Source of the DNA: an uncultured Dokdonia sp.
GTDB taxonomy: Bacteria > Bacteroidota > Bacteroidia > Flavobacteriales > Flavobacteriaceae
NCBI RefSeq assembly: GCF_937910895.1
Contig: NZ_CALEMI010000050.1
Span: forward strand, 1 to 64,000
Direction of reading: 5' to 3'
Length of the DNA: 64,000 bases
In this document: positions 16,434 through 26,157 of the stretch, piece after piece
Layout: each line of letters starts with the position of its first letter
How positions within the stretch are numbered: the stretch's first letter is position 1
Program-made: the position numbers and the translations under genes
Notes under the pieces: model-generated
What the model saw: the letters and a program-made list of their open reading frames with translations, nothing else
Told to the model about the DNA's origin: nothing
Databases searched by the model: none

Positions 16434-17843
16434 TTACTTTAAATTGTTAAATAAGATTTCTAATTTTTCGATTCTAGAAACAGAAGTATTCAGGTGGTCT
16501 TCGAGTTGTTTTTGCTTTCGCGAAAGCGTTACCTTTTCCTTTTCCAACAACTCAATACGTTTTAATAACGCCTGTGTCGCACTCACATTAAGCATGGCAA
16601 TCGCCTCATAATCTACCGTATGAAAATCAGATACTTGTTTTCCATAGACAAATACAGATCCTTCTTGATCACTTGCCACTTTTATAGCATCATCTTTAAT
16701 CTCCAGCACTTTGACTAAAACTTCTTCTTCACTAAAAATGAGTTTTAGGTTGTCCCCCACCACAAGATCTTTTGTGCTCGTATGAATCCAACCATCTTTG
16801 ATGGTACTTAATTCATATATATTTGGAATCACTTCTATTACATCTGTAGTTACAGCTTGCGGATACACTTCTTTGACTTGTTGGGCAATGACTTTTTTAT
16901 GGATTTGATTTCCTTTGGTAATGGTATCAATCATCCTATAATTAGTGATCTTAATTTTGGAAAGCGTTTCTAAGTCTTTTGCTGCATTACTCACTCCAAA
17001 AATAGTTTTAATACGAGCGTCAGAGAAAGCATTAAACTGCTGTGCTGCAATACGATCTGTAGCATATATAGAATACGGTATTTGATCACTCCCACTTGCT
17101 ACTCCTGTACCTTTTTGATAATAAGCAAACCATTGAAATTTACCTAGTTTATATTTCGCATTTCCCGAAACGACTAATTTTGCTTGTGTAGGTGTTTTGG
17201 TCCCTATTCCAACATTTCCTGTTCCATTAATACGCATCACTTCTCTAGAAGTACTTGTATTACATTCCCACGTGTCAAATCCTATATCCGCAGAATTTCC
17301 ACAGGCATTGGTGCCAGGACTAATGATTGTACGCATTCCTACAAATTCTGACCCTTGATGTCCAAAACTTACTTTTGTCCCTCTATTGGATACATCATGT
17401 TGACTCACGGATTGACCACTGGAACCTATGATACTATTTTCCTTCACATCTACTATGATTTTAGGGGTTGTCATTCCAATCCCAAAGTTTCCATTGGAGT
17501 GTACTATTATTTTATCTACATTATTTATTCTGAAGCGTATGGATTTACCTAACGAAGCATTGAGAAAGGTTTCTCCGTCATTTCTATGTAACAATGCATA
17601 ATGTGTCTGTTGATTCCCAAATACCTTATGATTGAAAGATGCATGGTCACTTCCCCAATTTGCATTTCCTAGAAAAGCTGATGAACCTTGTATATTACCA
17701 TTAACCTCCAGCATCTGAGTTGGAGTGGTCGTTCCTACCCCGATATTCCCATTTGGCAAAATCGTTAAAGCATCAGTTTGGGCTACGATAAGACCATTCA
17801 TTAATACTAATAGTAGGGTCATTACGATAGATGGTGTTTTCAT
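16434..17843 (-). CDS. Secreted fibre-like protein with S74 autochaperone domain (paralogue 2)
   Basis: 469 residues, closely similar to the next gene over most of its length. It has a signal peptide, DALTILPNGNIGVGT, beta-helical middle with DVKENSIIGSS in the same place, FSDARIKTIFG at about residue 277 and the KKVIAQQVKEVYPQAV chaperone core. The variable part is residues about 60-95 and 230-260, as expected for a receptor-binding or display region. The C-terminal coiled coil carries a palindrome-encoded TLSRKQKQ absent from paralogue 1. This suggests the repeat arrived after the duplication, or was shared with the frameshifted gene upstream. Confidence 0.85.
   Translation of the reverse strand: MKTPSIVMTLLLVLMNGLIVAQTDALTILPNGNIGVGTTTPTQMLEVNGNIQGSSAFLGNANWGSDHASFNHKVFGNQQTHYALLHRNDGETFLNASLGKSIRFRINNVDKIIVHSNGNFGIGMTTPKIIVDVKENSIIGSSGQSVSQHDVSNRGTKVSFGHQGSEFVGMRTIISPGTNACGNSADIGFDTWECNTSTSREVMRINGTGNVGIGTKTPTQAKLVVSGNAKYKLGKFQWFAYYQKGTGVASGSDQIPYSIYATDRIAAQQFNAFSDARIKTIFGVSNAAKDLETLSKIKITNYRMIDTITKGNQIHKKVIAQQVKEVYPQAVTTDVIEVIPNIYELSTIKDGWIHTSTKDLVVGDNLKLIFSEEEVLVKVLEIKDDAIKVASDQEGSVFVYGKQVSDFHTVDYEAIAMLNVSATQALLKRIELLEKEKVTLSRKQKQLEDHLNTSVSRIEKLEILFNNLK
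16514..16527. repeat. 14-bp palindrome, copy 4
   Basis: Perfect copy in the C-terminal coiled coil of S74 paralogue 2, read as LSRK within TLSRKQK. Confidence 0.9.
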
Positions 17844-17853
17844 ATCATTTATT

Positions 17854-18646
17854 TTAAATTATTATTAAGAACTCTAATTTTTCAATTCTTGTGATAGAAA
17901 GACTCAAATAGTCTTCTAGCTGTTTTTGCTTTCGCGAAAGCGTTACCTTTTCCTTTTCCAAAAGTTTTATACGCTGTAACAAGGCTTGTGTATCACTTAA
18001 ACTAAGCATATTGATGTTAAAAACGTGTATTGCCTTGAAAATGATGTCTGTTTTCATGAGAATTCCCGCTTCCTTGTGTACTTGTTGTTTGACGAGTACT
18101 ACCGTCCCAATGCGCTGGATGTCTACCTTTACTATCGCGGTCATAAGAATTTCCCATATCTCGTACACCTGTAAAAACAGAGTGCGAATGGCGAGGCATT
18201 TCTGCCACAGTCAACGCAACCCTTGCTTGTCCTCTGGTATTATTAACAGAATAGCTTTCGCCTGCGTCCACGATAAACTGGTTTCTCAAATCTGGAGTAT
18301 CATTGTTTCCATTACAAATAGCCCATCCTTTAGGAATTGTTGTAGTATCTCCATGCCACATGATAATAGTGCCTTTTGTAATTAAATCATTATTGTTTTC
18401 TTGAATCTTCCCTCGTGTTGTATTTATAATACTAGTTACAGATAGTTGTTGTGCTTGAACTGTTCCTTGCGCATTTATATTCCCACTTACACGTATATTT
18501 CCATTTACATCCAGTTTTTGAGTAGGAGTCATTGCCCCAATCCCTACATTTCCATTCGGTAAAATCGTTATCGCATCGGTTTGTGCCATCATTTGATTAG
18601 TAAACACTAGAATGATCAGATATGTTATTTTTTGTATTGTTTTCAT
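17854..18646 (-). pseudogene. Tail-collar domain fibre protein, frameshifted near its 3' end
   Basis: The 5' frame (18646 to 18017) encodes a signal peptide, DAITILPNGNVGIGA, a short beta segment and a phage tail collar domain (KGTIIMWHGDTTTIPKGW, NDTPDLRNQFIV, then GNSHENR). It then runs into a stop. The next frame (17854-18168) continues with FKAIHVFNINMLSLSDTQ and a coiled coil LLEKEKVTLSRKQKQLED that is almost identical to the end of paralogue 2. A single-base slip just after HENR, near 18030-18050, joins the two. It could be a real inactivating frameshift, a programmed slip, or a sequencing error. Typical collar proteins end soon after HENRPP, so the trimer stalk makes this a variant. 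Confidence 0.75.
17928..17941. repeat. 14-bp palindrome, copy 5
   Basis: Perfect copy in the coiled-coil end of the frameshifted collar gene, in the same place and frame as copy 4 in its neighbour. Confidence 0.9.
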
Positions 18647-18687
18647 AAGAGTATAGGTATCATAAAATGTTTGCTAGTACTTAGAAA

Positions 18688-20736
18688 TTAATTTCCCGTT
18701 TTAAAGGTTAAAGAAGCTCCTTTAGAAACGGAAAAACCTGGCTTCAATCCCATACCAGCTCCAGAATACAAAATTGTATGTACGGTAGGAAGCACCTTAA
18801 AATTAGTAAGCGTAATGGTATTTGTTGCACGATATACGGTATTGGTATTTAATCTAGAGAGTGTAATATCTCTCTCTTTTAACTCCTTTGCGGTGATGGC
18901 AATCACATTATTAGCAGTGATTGTATATAAGGTTCCGTCGGGAGCTAACACAAGGCTTTTTCGAATATTTGTGTTTATGGGAGCGGTAAAGCTATGAGCA
19001 AACTTTTTATCGTAGGTGAATCCAACGACTCTCATAGGTGTTTTAGTAAGCGTATTATTTACGACATAAGGGTTAGATACATAGATGTTTGAAGACTTAT
19101 CGGTGACTATAATAGAGGCATTATCCAACACTTCCGAATCTGCAAAAACCTGTACGTGATTAGCTTCCTTCGTATCGTAACGAGCTATTTTTTTATTAAA
19201 CACAAAAAACACATTACCATCCCCATCGATTGCAGGTTGGGAGATGCCTGTATTTATACTTTGCCCAGATCTAATCGTTTCTGGACTTGTTAAGCTTTCT
19301 GATTTAATGCCAAAAACTAGAAGCCTATTCGCATTGTCATAGCCATTAAGCACAAAAACTTTTTCATTTTTCTGAGTCACTGGAGCTGGGATGTAAAAGT
19401 TATTTCCATTTTTGTAACCTCCTAATAGTAACTCCGAAGTATCTAAGACACTACCATCTGTATTGTCTAACATGACTAAGCGACCTGCTTCTTGTCCAGA
19501 TTTCGTATTCACGTTAATAAAAAAGGCTTTGCTTTCATCTTGACTCAGCGATACGGGACCATTACGCTCATTGGTTTTTTGCTCATATTTCCAACGTAGT
19601 TTTAATTGTGGATACGCAGAGAGTGCTACAGTACCCTCAACTGAAGTAAGATAGAGTGTACCATCATATCCTAAAGTAGCATCATTATTTATAGAGGTAA
19701 TCTGATTATTGGTCACCTCCGAAAGGGGTTTACTGCATAAAATTGCGCCCGCATTGTTGAGATCTAATACCGTTAATACGTTGGAAGCAGAAATGTAATA
19801 TAAGCGTCCCTGTTCATCAATTAAAGGTCTGGATTTAATGATATTATCTACTGCCTGAGACCATAATACATCTCCTCTGGCATTCAGCTGTTTTACTTTA
19901 AAAGGTGTATTCCCAGAAGCCGCTTGTGTAAAAATAACAGGTTGGTTTTTATAAATAGCAATCGCACCCGTTGGGTCACCGCCTACCAAGAGATCTTTAG
20001 ATGCGTTAGGCAACACCCTTACTGAGGGCTGAGTGATGGTTGTATTGGTACTCCAATTAAGATAACTATCGTGTTGGGCATTACTAAAAGGCTGTGCCCA
20101 ATCTGACCGAAAAGGAAATGGATCTACCTCATATTGCACTATTAATTTAGGCTTCTTGGAAAAAAGACCTGGGTTTTGCGAAGTAATAGAAGAATAAAAG
20201 GATGTTTTTTTTCCCTCTTCTGGTGATCGTGCAGCTAGTGATAATACTTGATCTGGAATGCTAGTGAGTGCCTTAGGGTTAAGCTTCATATTGATAGAAG
20301 TCGAGTTTTTCTTCACCACATCACGACCTATCGGTTTATTTGTATTGGTTTTTATAGCCCAGCTTAATACAGAGCTACTAAGACTAGTTTCTTTTCCTGT
20401 CCAAGTATTGGGTCCTTTCAATACCGTTATCGTATGTGTTGAAAAATCGGATGTGTTTTCATTGGGTACAGTATATAGCCTTACATCATACCTATTTGCC
20501 TTCGTAAATTGTGGCAAGTGATTAAGATCAAACTTAAAAAAAGATTTTGTCGTTTCATTTCCGCTGTTATCAGCAAATACTTCTAGGTTGTTGTCATCTC
20601 GTTGAGGGATCGCTGTATCGACCTCAGGTAGCACTACAGTATATCGAGTTTGCGATAAAAGATCGTTTGATATTGCTGCCAAAATCACAAAAAGAAAAGT
20701 AGAAATATGTTTTAAATATGAATATCGTTGAGACAT
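18688..20736 (-). CDS. Secreted protein: DNRLRE-like N-domain, PQQ-type beta-propeller, C-terminal anchoring-like domain
   Basis: 682 residues from ATG 20736. This start is preferred because the longer frame would overlap the upstream gene. The signal peptide ends near LLSQ. Residues about 30-210 resemble a DNRLRE/CBM-like module (SFFKFDLNHLP, then a beta sandwich ending KPKLIVQYEVDP). Residues about 230-620 contain repeated propeller blades (GGDPTGAIAIYKNQPVIF, DGTLYLTSVEGTVALSAYP, DGTLYTITANNVIAITAKE). The end (TITLTNFKVLPTVHTIL, then GLKPGFSVSKGASLTFKTG) matches the three-coathanger type of surface domain. It is probably extracellular; the substrate is unknown. No T9SS C-terminal domain is obvious. 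Confidence 0.65.
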   Translation of the reverse strand: MSQRYSYLKHISTFLFVILAAISNDLLSQTRYTVVLPEVDTAIPQRDDNNLEVFADNSGNETTKSFFKFDLNHLPQFTKANRYDVRLYTVPNENTSDFSTHTITVLKGPNTWTGKETSLSSSVLSWAIKTNTNKPIGRDVVKKNSTSINMKLNPKALTSIPDQVLSLAARSPEEGKKTSFYSSITSQNPGLFSKKPKLIVQYEVDPFPFRSDWAQPFSNAQHDSYLNWSTNTTITQPSVRVLPNASKDLLVGGDPTGAIAIYKNQPVIFTQAASGNTPFKVKQLNARGDVLWSQAVDNIIKSRPLIDEQGRLYYISASNVLTVLDLNNAGAILCSKPLSEVTNNQITSINNDATLGYDGTLYLTSVEGTVALSAYPQLKLRWKYEQKTNERNGPVSLSQDESKAFFINVNTKSGQEAGRLVMLDNTDGSVLDTSELLLGGYKNGNNFYIPAPVTQKNEKVFVLNGYDNANRLLVFGIKSESLTSPETIRSGQSINTGISQPAIDGDGNVFFVFNKKIARYDTKEANHVQVFADSEVLDNASIIVTDKSSNIYVSNPYVVNNTLTKTPMRVVGFTYDKKFAHSFTAPINTNIRKSLVLAPDGTLYTITANNVIAITAKELKERDITLSRLNTNTVYRATNTITLTNFKVLPTVHTILYSGAGMGLKPGFSVSKGASLTFKTGN

Positions 20737-20753
20737 AATATATATATATTTAA

Positions 20754-22562
20754 TTATGATAAAATCAATGTTTGACTGGTTCTTACAGGTATCCAATAAT
20801 ATAAACTTGAGTAGGTAATCCCCACATCACCTTCATTGGTATAGACCATAAACCATAGACTCCCTTTAAAATAAGCAGTAACCACATACGCATTGTCACT
20901 AGTATCAAAACTTCCTGCTTTTGTAGATTCTGTGAGATTACTAGTATTATAAAATCCGTTCCTAAGATTTATTTTATTAAAATACCTTTTGACATTTTCC
21001 CTATCGTATCCCCCTATAGTAGCGATTCCTGTAGATTGTACGGTATCTCTACCTATGAATGCTAATCCCGAAGACAAATAAGAGTTGTCATTAATAGAAA
21101 AAGGTTTTGATGTACTCCAATAGATGCTGGTCCACTTGTCATTTTCAAACGTCCAGATATCTCCCGTTTCTCTTCCACCTATCTCAGAGAATCCCCCTCC
21201 TAACCAAAGTGCTTTTTTTGCTCCCACGTCATCCAACTGCACTGTAATTCCGGCAAGACAACGGGCGTCCCAATCCATGGATGCTGGGATGTTATTAGTT
21301 TGTGCAATTCCATTTTTATTCAAATTATTCCAATCTTTTCCATTACCAGACACCCAAACATCCTCTAGTGCATTCCCATACTCATCAACACCTCCTAATA
21401 ACCAAATCTTATCAACGCCTCCGTGTGGGAATATAGCACACGAATGTCCCATCCGTGATTCCCAAGGAAGATCAGACATAACGCTCACTTTATTTTCTTC
21501 ACTATCCAAATTAATAATGGCGACGGCATTTTCACATTCCAAAGGTTTTACATAACTCCCCCCAATAAAAAGGATACGACCATACACTTCTCCAACGCGT
21601 CTTAGATGTAGCATAGGCGACGTCGCAAAAGGTTTTATAGCCTCTTTATCATCTTCTGATAGCTGTATAGATTCCCAGTGTCCTGAAAACCCTTCTGAGG
21701 TATATCCTATATGATCAATCACTGCATGATTACCTTCTTTTCTAAGCATCAGACTAAAAAGGTAATTTGAATTCTGACTCGCACAAAAGTTTCCTATGAC
21801 AAGAGGACTTTGAGGATTTGCTTTTTGAGATAACATAGAATTGTCTAGCGCTCTTACTTTTATTCCTTTTGTGACGATCGCATTTCCTTGTGTAACTTCT
21901 AGAGTGTACAAATGATCTCCAATACGAGGTACCGTCTTATAGGTTCTGTTTTCAACCCCACTTCCTTCACCCGAATCCAAAACCGTAAGACCTTCTAATA
22001 ATTTATAGGTAAAAGTGTCTCCTTTAATTTCCCATTGTAAGGCTACCTGATTTACATCCCCTTGAAGTACAGAAGGATCGGCAGTAAAAGAAAGGATTTC
22101 TAGTTGAGTTTGTTCTTTTTGTACTTCAAAGTTAATCGTATTTGAAATGACATTTCCCCCGTCATCCCTATTGTTTTTATCTTTAAAAGTAATCTTCAAA
22201 CTCGCTGTTAAACTATCTATCGTAGCAGTCTTTGCGTGTATTTTTAGATCTATAAAAGTATATTCATCACTAAAATGTTTTGAAAAACGAGAGGATTGTG
22301 TATCAAAATTAGTGTCATCATGTCCTAACGTTACAATTTCTATAGGTGTGGTTGCATGAATCCCATCATCAGGCTTCTGCCCATACAGTATACAAGTCAT
22401 TTCTTTTAACGCATCTCCCGTTGCAATACTATCAAGCCCTTCTATTGTAAAAACACCCATCAAAAGAATCTCTTTTAGTGACTCTCTGGACATACGTATG
22501 TTAAGATCTACTGGACTTCCTGGAGTCACCGTATTGCTACTACCTGTCGTTATATAACTCAT
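20754..22562 (-). CDS. Kelch-like propeller protein of unknown function
   Basis: 602 residues with no signal peptide (MSYITTGSSNTVTPGSPVDL). The first third is two beta-sandwich modules; one (LEILSFTADPSVLQGDVNQV) looks Ig-like. Residues about 320-560 hold Kelch-type blades: WESRMGHSCAIFPHGGVDKIW, LLGGVDEYGNALEDVW, then LGGGFSEIGGRETGDIWTF. No trans-membrane segment. It lies 24 nt after the 1186-residue gene and 17 nt before the start of the propeller gene, so it is in the same operon. The lack of a signal contrasts with its secreted neighbours. Confidence 0.6.
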   Translation of the reverse strand: MSYITTGSSNTVTPGSPVDLNIRMSRESLKEILLMGVFTIEGLDSIATGDALKEMTCILYGQKPDDGIHATTPIEIVTLGHDDTNFDTQSSRFSKHFSDEYTFIDLKIHAKTATIDSLTASLKITFKDKNNRDDGGNVISNTINFEVQKEQTQLEILSFTADPSVLQGDVNQVALQWEIKGDTFTYKLLEGLTVLDSGEGSGVENRTYKTVPRIGDHLYTLEVTQGNAIVTKGIKVRALDNSMLSQKANPQSPLVIGNFCASQNSNYLFSLMLRKEGNHAVIDHIGYTSEGFSGHWESIQLSEDDKEAIKPFATSPMLHLRRVGEVYGRILFIGGSYVKPLECENAVAIINLDSEENKVSVMSDLPWESRMGHSCAIFPHGGVDKIWLLGGVDEYGNALEDVWVSGNGKDWNNLNKNGIAQTNNIPASMDWDARCLAGITVQLDDVGAKKALWLGGGFSEIGGRETGDIWTFENDKWTSIYWSTSKPFSINDNSYLSSGLAFIGRDTVQSTGIATIGGYDRENVKRYFNKINLRNGFYNTSNLTESTKAGSFDTSDNAYVVTAYFKGSLWFMVYTNEGDVGITYSSLYYWIPVRTSQTLILS

Positions 22563-22586
22563 ATTATGATCTTTATATATTATTCT

Positions 22587-25500
22587 TTATTTTTTTAAAT
22601 GATCTAGCGTTAACCAGCCTTCATAGAGGTGTTGTTTTTTAAAACTAGAGCGTTGTTTATTTTTTCCTTCGGCAATCTGCTGACTCGTTTCCCACGTATT
22701 CACATCCGATTTATGTGTCCACTTCCAACCTGTGTTGATACTTGTAGGAATGGGAAAACCTGGATCTACTTTATCTGCAATAAAAGGAGCCACCATAAAA
22801 CTTGTTTGTAATGATTCTAATAGACCATTGGTGCTATGTCTAAATAGTTCAACAAATTTTGAAGGTAGTATTCCTGATGATAACTGCACACCTGCAGAGG
22901 CATCAAGTAGGATCGTTACTTTTTGAGGCTTTTCTCCAAGTGACAACTTTAACGGAGTGCTTTTATTAAAGTAGGGTACGCTTTCGCGAAAGCGGAATTC
23001 TGGATCATCCAAAGGACTATTCAGAGGAGCATATAAACGAGTATAATCATCATCAGAAAAATAGCCCAACACTCCGTCATTTTCTATAGAAAAATCTCCT
23101 ATAAACAACGGAAACTTCATCGACTCAATCCCTCCTGAATTTTGCTTACCAGATTGATCCCACCGTTGATTGAACGCTGGTAATCCCAACAACTCCATAC
23201 CTACCGAACATCTAGCCAACGCGATAGGCTGTCCAAAAAGTAAGGCTATGGTATTATTTTGTACACCTCTTGCCTTTGTTAAACTCTCATGAACTTTTTG
23301 AGCAAGATTCATAATTCCTGAAACAATACTTCCTGCATCTATAGCGTCTAGTAATTGCTGTAATTGTACGTTGTCTGAAAGATCGGCGGTTTGATCTGTT
23401 CCTGGAAAGGGAAGTTTTGCGAGTGCCAGTCCTTGTTCTTGACTAAAGTCTTCAGAGATCTGTAATCTCACTACCCCACGTCCCCTATGGTCATATACCA
23501 TAATGCTGTTATCCATAAAATTAGGAACTAGCCATCCAAAAATAGGTGTATCCAACATTCCTGTGTCTTGATACATCACCTCATCACGCAGATTTAACCA
23601 GTGAAATTGTAATCTACTCGGTTGTAGGATCCGAGGTGGTAAAGGGATGAGCGTATTTTTAGTAGCTTTTACACCTCCCATGGCTACAGATTCTGTGACA
23701 AAATTGTTTAGATTTTTGTCTTTATCATCTATTATTTTTCTTTCTTGTCCAAATACATCAACAATAGAGAGTTTTTTGATTTCTAACATTCCTGACCTAA
23801 AAGGAAAAAACCGATGAGCATCTGTGTGATCAGACTTCCCTGGATTACACCCTAAAACATAGGCTTCACTCCCTATCAGATCCAATTCTTTCTGATCAAT
23901 CTCAAAATCGGTTTCAAAATTATAATCTACATCGGGTGTGTATTTAAATGGGGGTAATTGAATGCCTGGCAGCTGCATTAAAAGATGTTTATTCAACCCA
24001 CTTAAAGACTGAGCAATCAGATTCAATTTTCCATATTTATCTATAATTTCCTCTGGAACTACCTCTTTTAAATTGGCAAAAACAGCATTAGAAAATGGGC
24101 TTATTCCTTCAAAATCGATACTTTTAGAAGTGGTTTCTGTTGACTGATTCTTAAATGAAATACCATCTTCCAACGTCCAATTAGTTGATGCTTTCAAAAG
24201 ATCAAAACTTTCAATACTATCTTCACTAGGTGTATACTCTGCTCTCCAAGTCATAAATAAAGGCGTCCACGCTTGCGTCCACCGTATGATAGAAAAAGGT
24301 TCTGGCACCTTGCTATTTGAATCCTTTACTGTTGGATGTTTTTGTTCTTTAACGACAACTTCTTTCGCGAAAGCTTTTATAATATCACTCGTTCTATCTC
24401 GCTCCATCTGCGCTTGCTTGTACGCTAGAAAGGCAATATCTATAGCCAATGCGTGATCTAACAATAGGGATTCATATACTAAATCCTGAATGATCATATA
24501 CGGTATGGCTTGAGAGGATAAGACATCTATCTCTGGTACCGAAAAAGAAGTTGTCGGAATGGTCACAGGAATAGAACCACTAGGGTGCGGAACTTCTAGG
24601 TGCAATGCGTTTAAGAGTTCTTCTTGTGTACGACATTTAATCTTTGCATCAACGACTTGAAAGGTGGGTCCGTCTGTATCACCTATACCATCGCCACATA
24701 GTAATAGTACTGGGTCATTAGGTTCCCAAAAGCGATCTTCTAATTTTTGAGTCAGCTCAAAATCTGCATCAGGGCCTGATAAATAGGGTTGTTTTTTTAA
24801 CTTGATGATAAGATCATTAATTTCTTTAGTAAGAAGATCTACATCTACTTTTTTACTTATGATCAGCTCTAGATTACGCTTCCTAGATTCTTCGAAGCCA
24901 AAATCGTCAATAGTTTCATTTCCGATCGTTTTTAAGGCTTGTTTATACCATAGGAAATAATGTTCTTGTTGCAAGCGATCAATATCCTCAGATAGGGTGT
25001 TGACTTGTATTTGCTTATGATTTATTTCTTTAAGATTTGCGAGAAATGCTGGATCATCTGGAAAATGGATTCGGCTTTCTTTATCTTCCTGAAGCTGCTT
25101 AGTATCGGCTTCTTTTCGGAGTACTTCCCATAGTATATTCCTATCCTTAGGCACAAAACTTCTGTGATGCACTGCTGTTTTTATACTGGAAAGACTCGGT
25201 TGACTTCTATCATCTTCCAGAAGTTGATATTGCAGTGCATTAAGCAACGTTTCTACAGCAGGGTCACCAATGTTTGAACTTTTTGTAATCTGAGCGCTTA
25301 AAGACTCTGCCGCAGTATTTCCTGCATATACTTGCACATCTCCTAAGGGAACACCACTCGATTGATTTTTGTTCCACTTTAGACTGTGTAGCGTTGTATG
25401 AAAAATACTAGACGTTGGATACGTTTCAGCATTTGTGCTCCATTGTTGCTGGATCCACTCCAATGTTTTTTGTGTCTCCGAAGTACTCCCTGATGCATGT

Positions 25501-26147
25501 AAAGGATCTATAGCTGCATCACTATACCAACCCGTAACGATATAAGTAAACGTACTTCCTACGTCAGCTCCCTCCATATCATCATGAAAACCGAATACAT
25601 TTTTACATCCAGGATAAAAGGATGCAAATAGTGGATTGACTGCTCCTACAGCTTGTACTAAGGGAGTTGTCTCACTATTTGTATAATCTGCAGACCAAGG
25701 GGTCGATTTTCCAATATTTTTAAAACCTAATGTATTATTTTCAAGAACGACCCAATTTGGAATGGGGTCAGGAGTATTTCCTTTATACTTAATTTCATTT
25801 TTGACATCACTTTCTACCATCCATATTTTTGAAGGAATGTCCTTTAATCCTTTATCAGTTTGTAGTCGTATGACCATCCATCGGTTGGGGGCGTACGGAA
25901 ATTGCATTTCGGCGTCTTCATTAACAAAAGCATGCTTTAATGCTTTAGGAAGCGTCCAATGCAGATGCACCCCTTTTTCTAGTGTCATGGTTTTATTGAT
26001 CCTAGGTTGAAGCCTGTCTCCTAAAAAACTCTGGTCATAGTTTTCCATTCTGGGACGGAGGTCAGCAAGTTTTTTCTGCGTATCACTTAGCACTAACGCT
26101 TGCACAGATATAGGAACCAATAATTTTGAATGTATCTCTTCTGCCAT
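22587..26147 (-). CDS. 1186-residue protein of unknown function
   Basis: Large soluble protein without signal peptide (MAEEIHSKLLVPISVQALVL). Visible landmarks are GVHLHWTLPKAL near residue 60 and FPYAPNRWMVIRL near 85. There is a long coiled coil at about 365-480 (many charged heptads, IDRLQQEHYFLWYKQAL), LQFHWLNLRDEV near 835 and FGQPIALARC near 960. I recall a GxHLHWxLP...PxRW signature in large uncharacterised proteins of other phyla, but cannot name a family. Two palindrome copies lie inside it. It is 10 nt after the 728-residue gene. Position next to DUF6603 and fibre genes suggests a shared assembly. Confidence 0.55.
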   Translation of the reverse strand: MAEEIHSKLLVPISVQALVLSDTQKKLADLRPRMENYDQSFLGDRLQPRINKTMTLEKGVHLHWTLPKALKHAFVNEDAEMQFPYAPNRWMVIRLQTDKGLKDIPSKIWMVESDVKNEIKYKGNTPDPIPNWVVLENNTLGFKNIGKSTPWSADYTNSETTPLVQAVGAVNPLFASFYPGCKNVFGFHDDMEGADVGSTFTYIVTGWYSDAAIDPLHASGSTSETQKTLEWIQQQWSTNAETYPTSSIFHTTLHSLKWNKNQSSGVPLGDVQVYAGNTAAESLSAQITKSSNIGDPAVETLLNALQYQLLEDDRSQPSLSSIKTAVHHRSFVPKDRNILWEVLRKEADTKQLQEDKESRIHFPDDPAFLANLKEINHKQIQVNTLSEDIDRLQQEHYFLWYKQALKTIGNETIDDFGFEESRKRNLELIISKKVDVDLLTKEINDLIIKLKKQPYLSGPDADFELTQKLEDRFWEPNDPVLLLCGDGIGDTDGPTFQVVDAKIKCRTQEELLNALHLEVPHPSGSIPVTIPTTSFSVPEIDVLSSQAIPYMIIQDLVYESLLLDHALAIDIAFLAYKQAQMERDRTSDIIKAFAKEVVVKEQKHPTVKDSNSKVPEPFSIIRWTQAWTPLFMTWRAEYTPSEDSIESFDLLKASTNWTLEDGISFKNQSTETTSKSIDFEGISPFSNAVFANLKEVVPEEIIDKYGKLNLIAQSLSGLNKHLLMQLPGIQLPPFKYTPDVDYNFETDFEIDQKELDLIGSEAYVLGCNPGKSDHTDAHRFFPFRSGMLEIKKLSIVDVFGQERKIIDDKDKNLNNFVTESVAMGGVKATKNTLIPLPPRILQPSRLQFHWLNLRDEVMYQDTGMLDTPIFGWLVPNFMDNSIMVYDHRGRGVVRLQISEDFSQEQGLALAKLPFPGTDQTADLSDNVQLQQLLDAIDAGSIVSGIMNLAQKVHESLTKARGVQNNTIALLFGQPIALARCSVGMELLGLPAFNQRWDQSGKQNSGGIESMKFPLFIGDFSIENDGVLGYFSDDDYTRLYAPLNSPLDDPEFRFRESVPYFNKSTPLKLSLGEKPQKVTILLDASAGVQLSSGILPSKFVELFRHSTNGLLESLQTSFMVAPFIADKVDPGFPIPTSINTGWKWTHKSDVNTWETSQQIAEGKNKQRSSFKKQHLYEGWLTLDHLKK
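22980..22993. repeat. 14-bp palindrome, copy 6
   Basis: Perfect copy inside the 1186-residue gene, read as RFRES (frame different from copies 1, 2, 4 and 5). Confidence 0.9.
24362..24373. repeat. Palindrome core CTTTCGCGAAAG, copy 7
   Basis: The 12-bp core is intact but the outer G is T on one side. It is inside the 1186-residue gene, read as AFAKE within a helix. Confidence 0.75.
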
Positions 26148-26157
26148 CTGTTCTTTT

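Noticed and set aside
21124-21555. Plus-strand ORF of 143 codons opposite the Kelch-like gene
   Set aside because: Ser/Pro-rich composition without domain pattern, antisense to a clearly coding frame. The same holds for antisense ORFs at 30633-31016, 13085-13387, 40281-40601 and 56054-56476.
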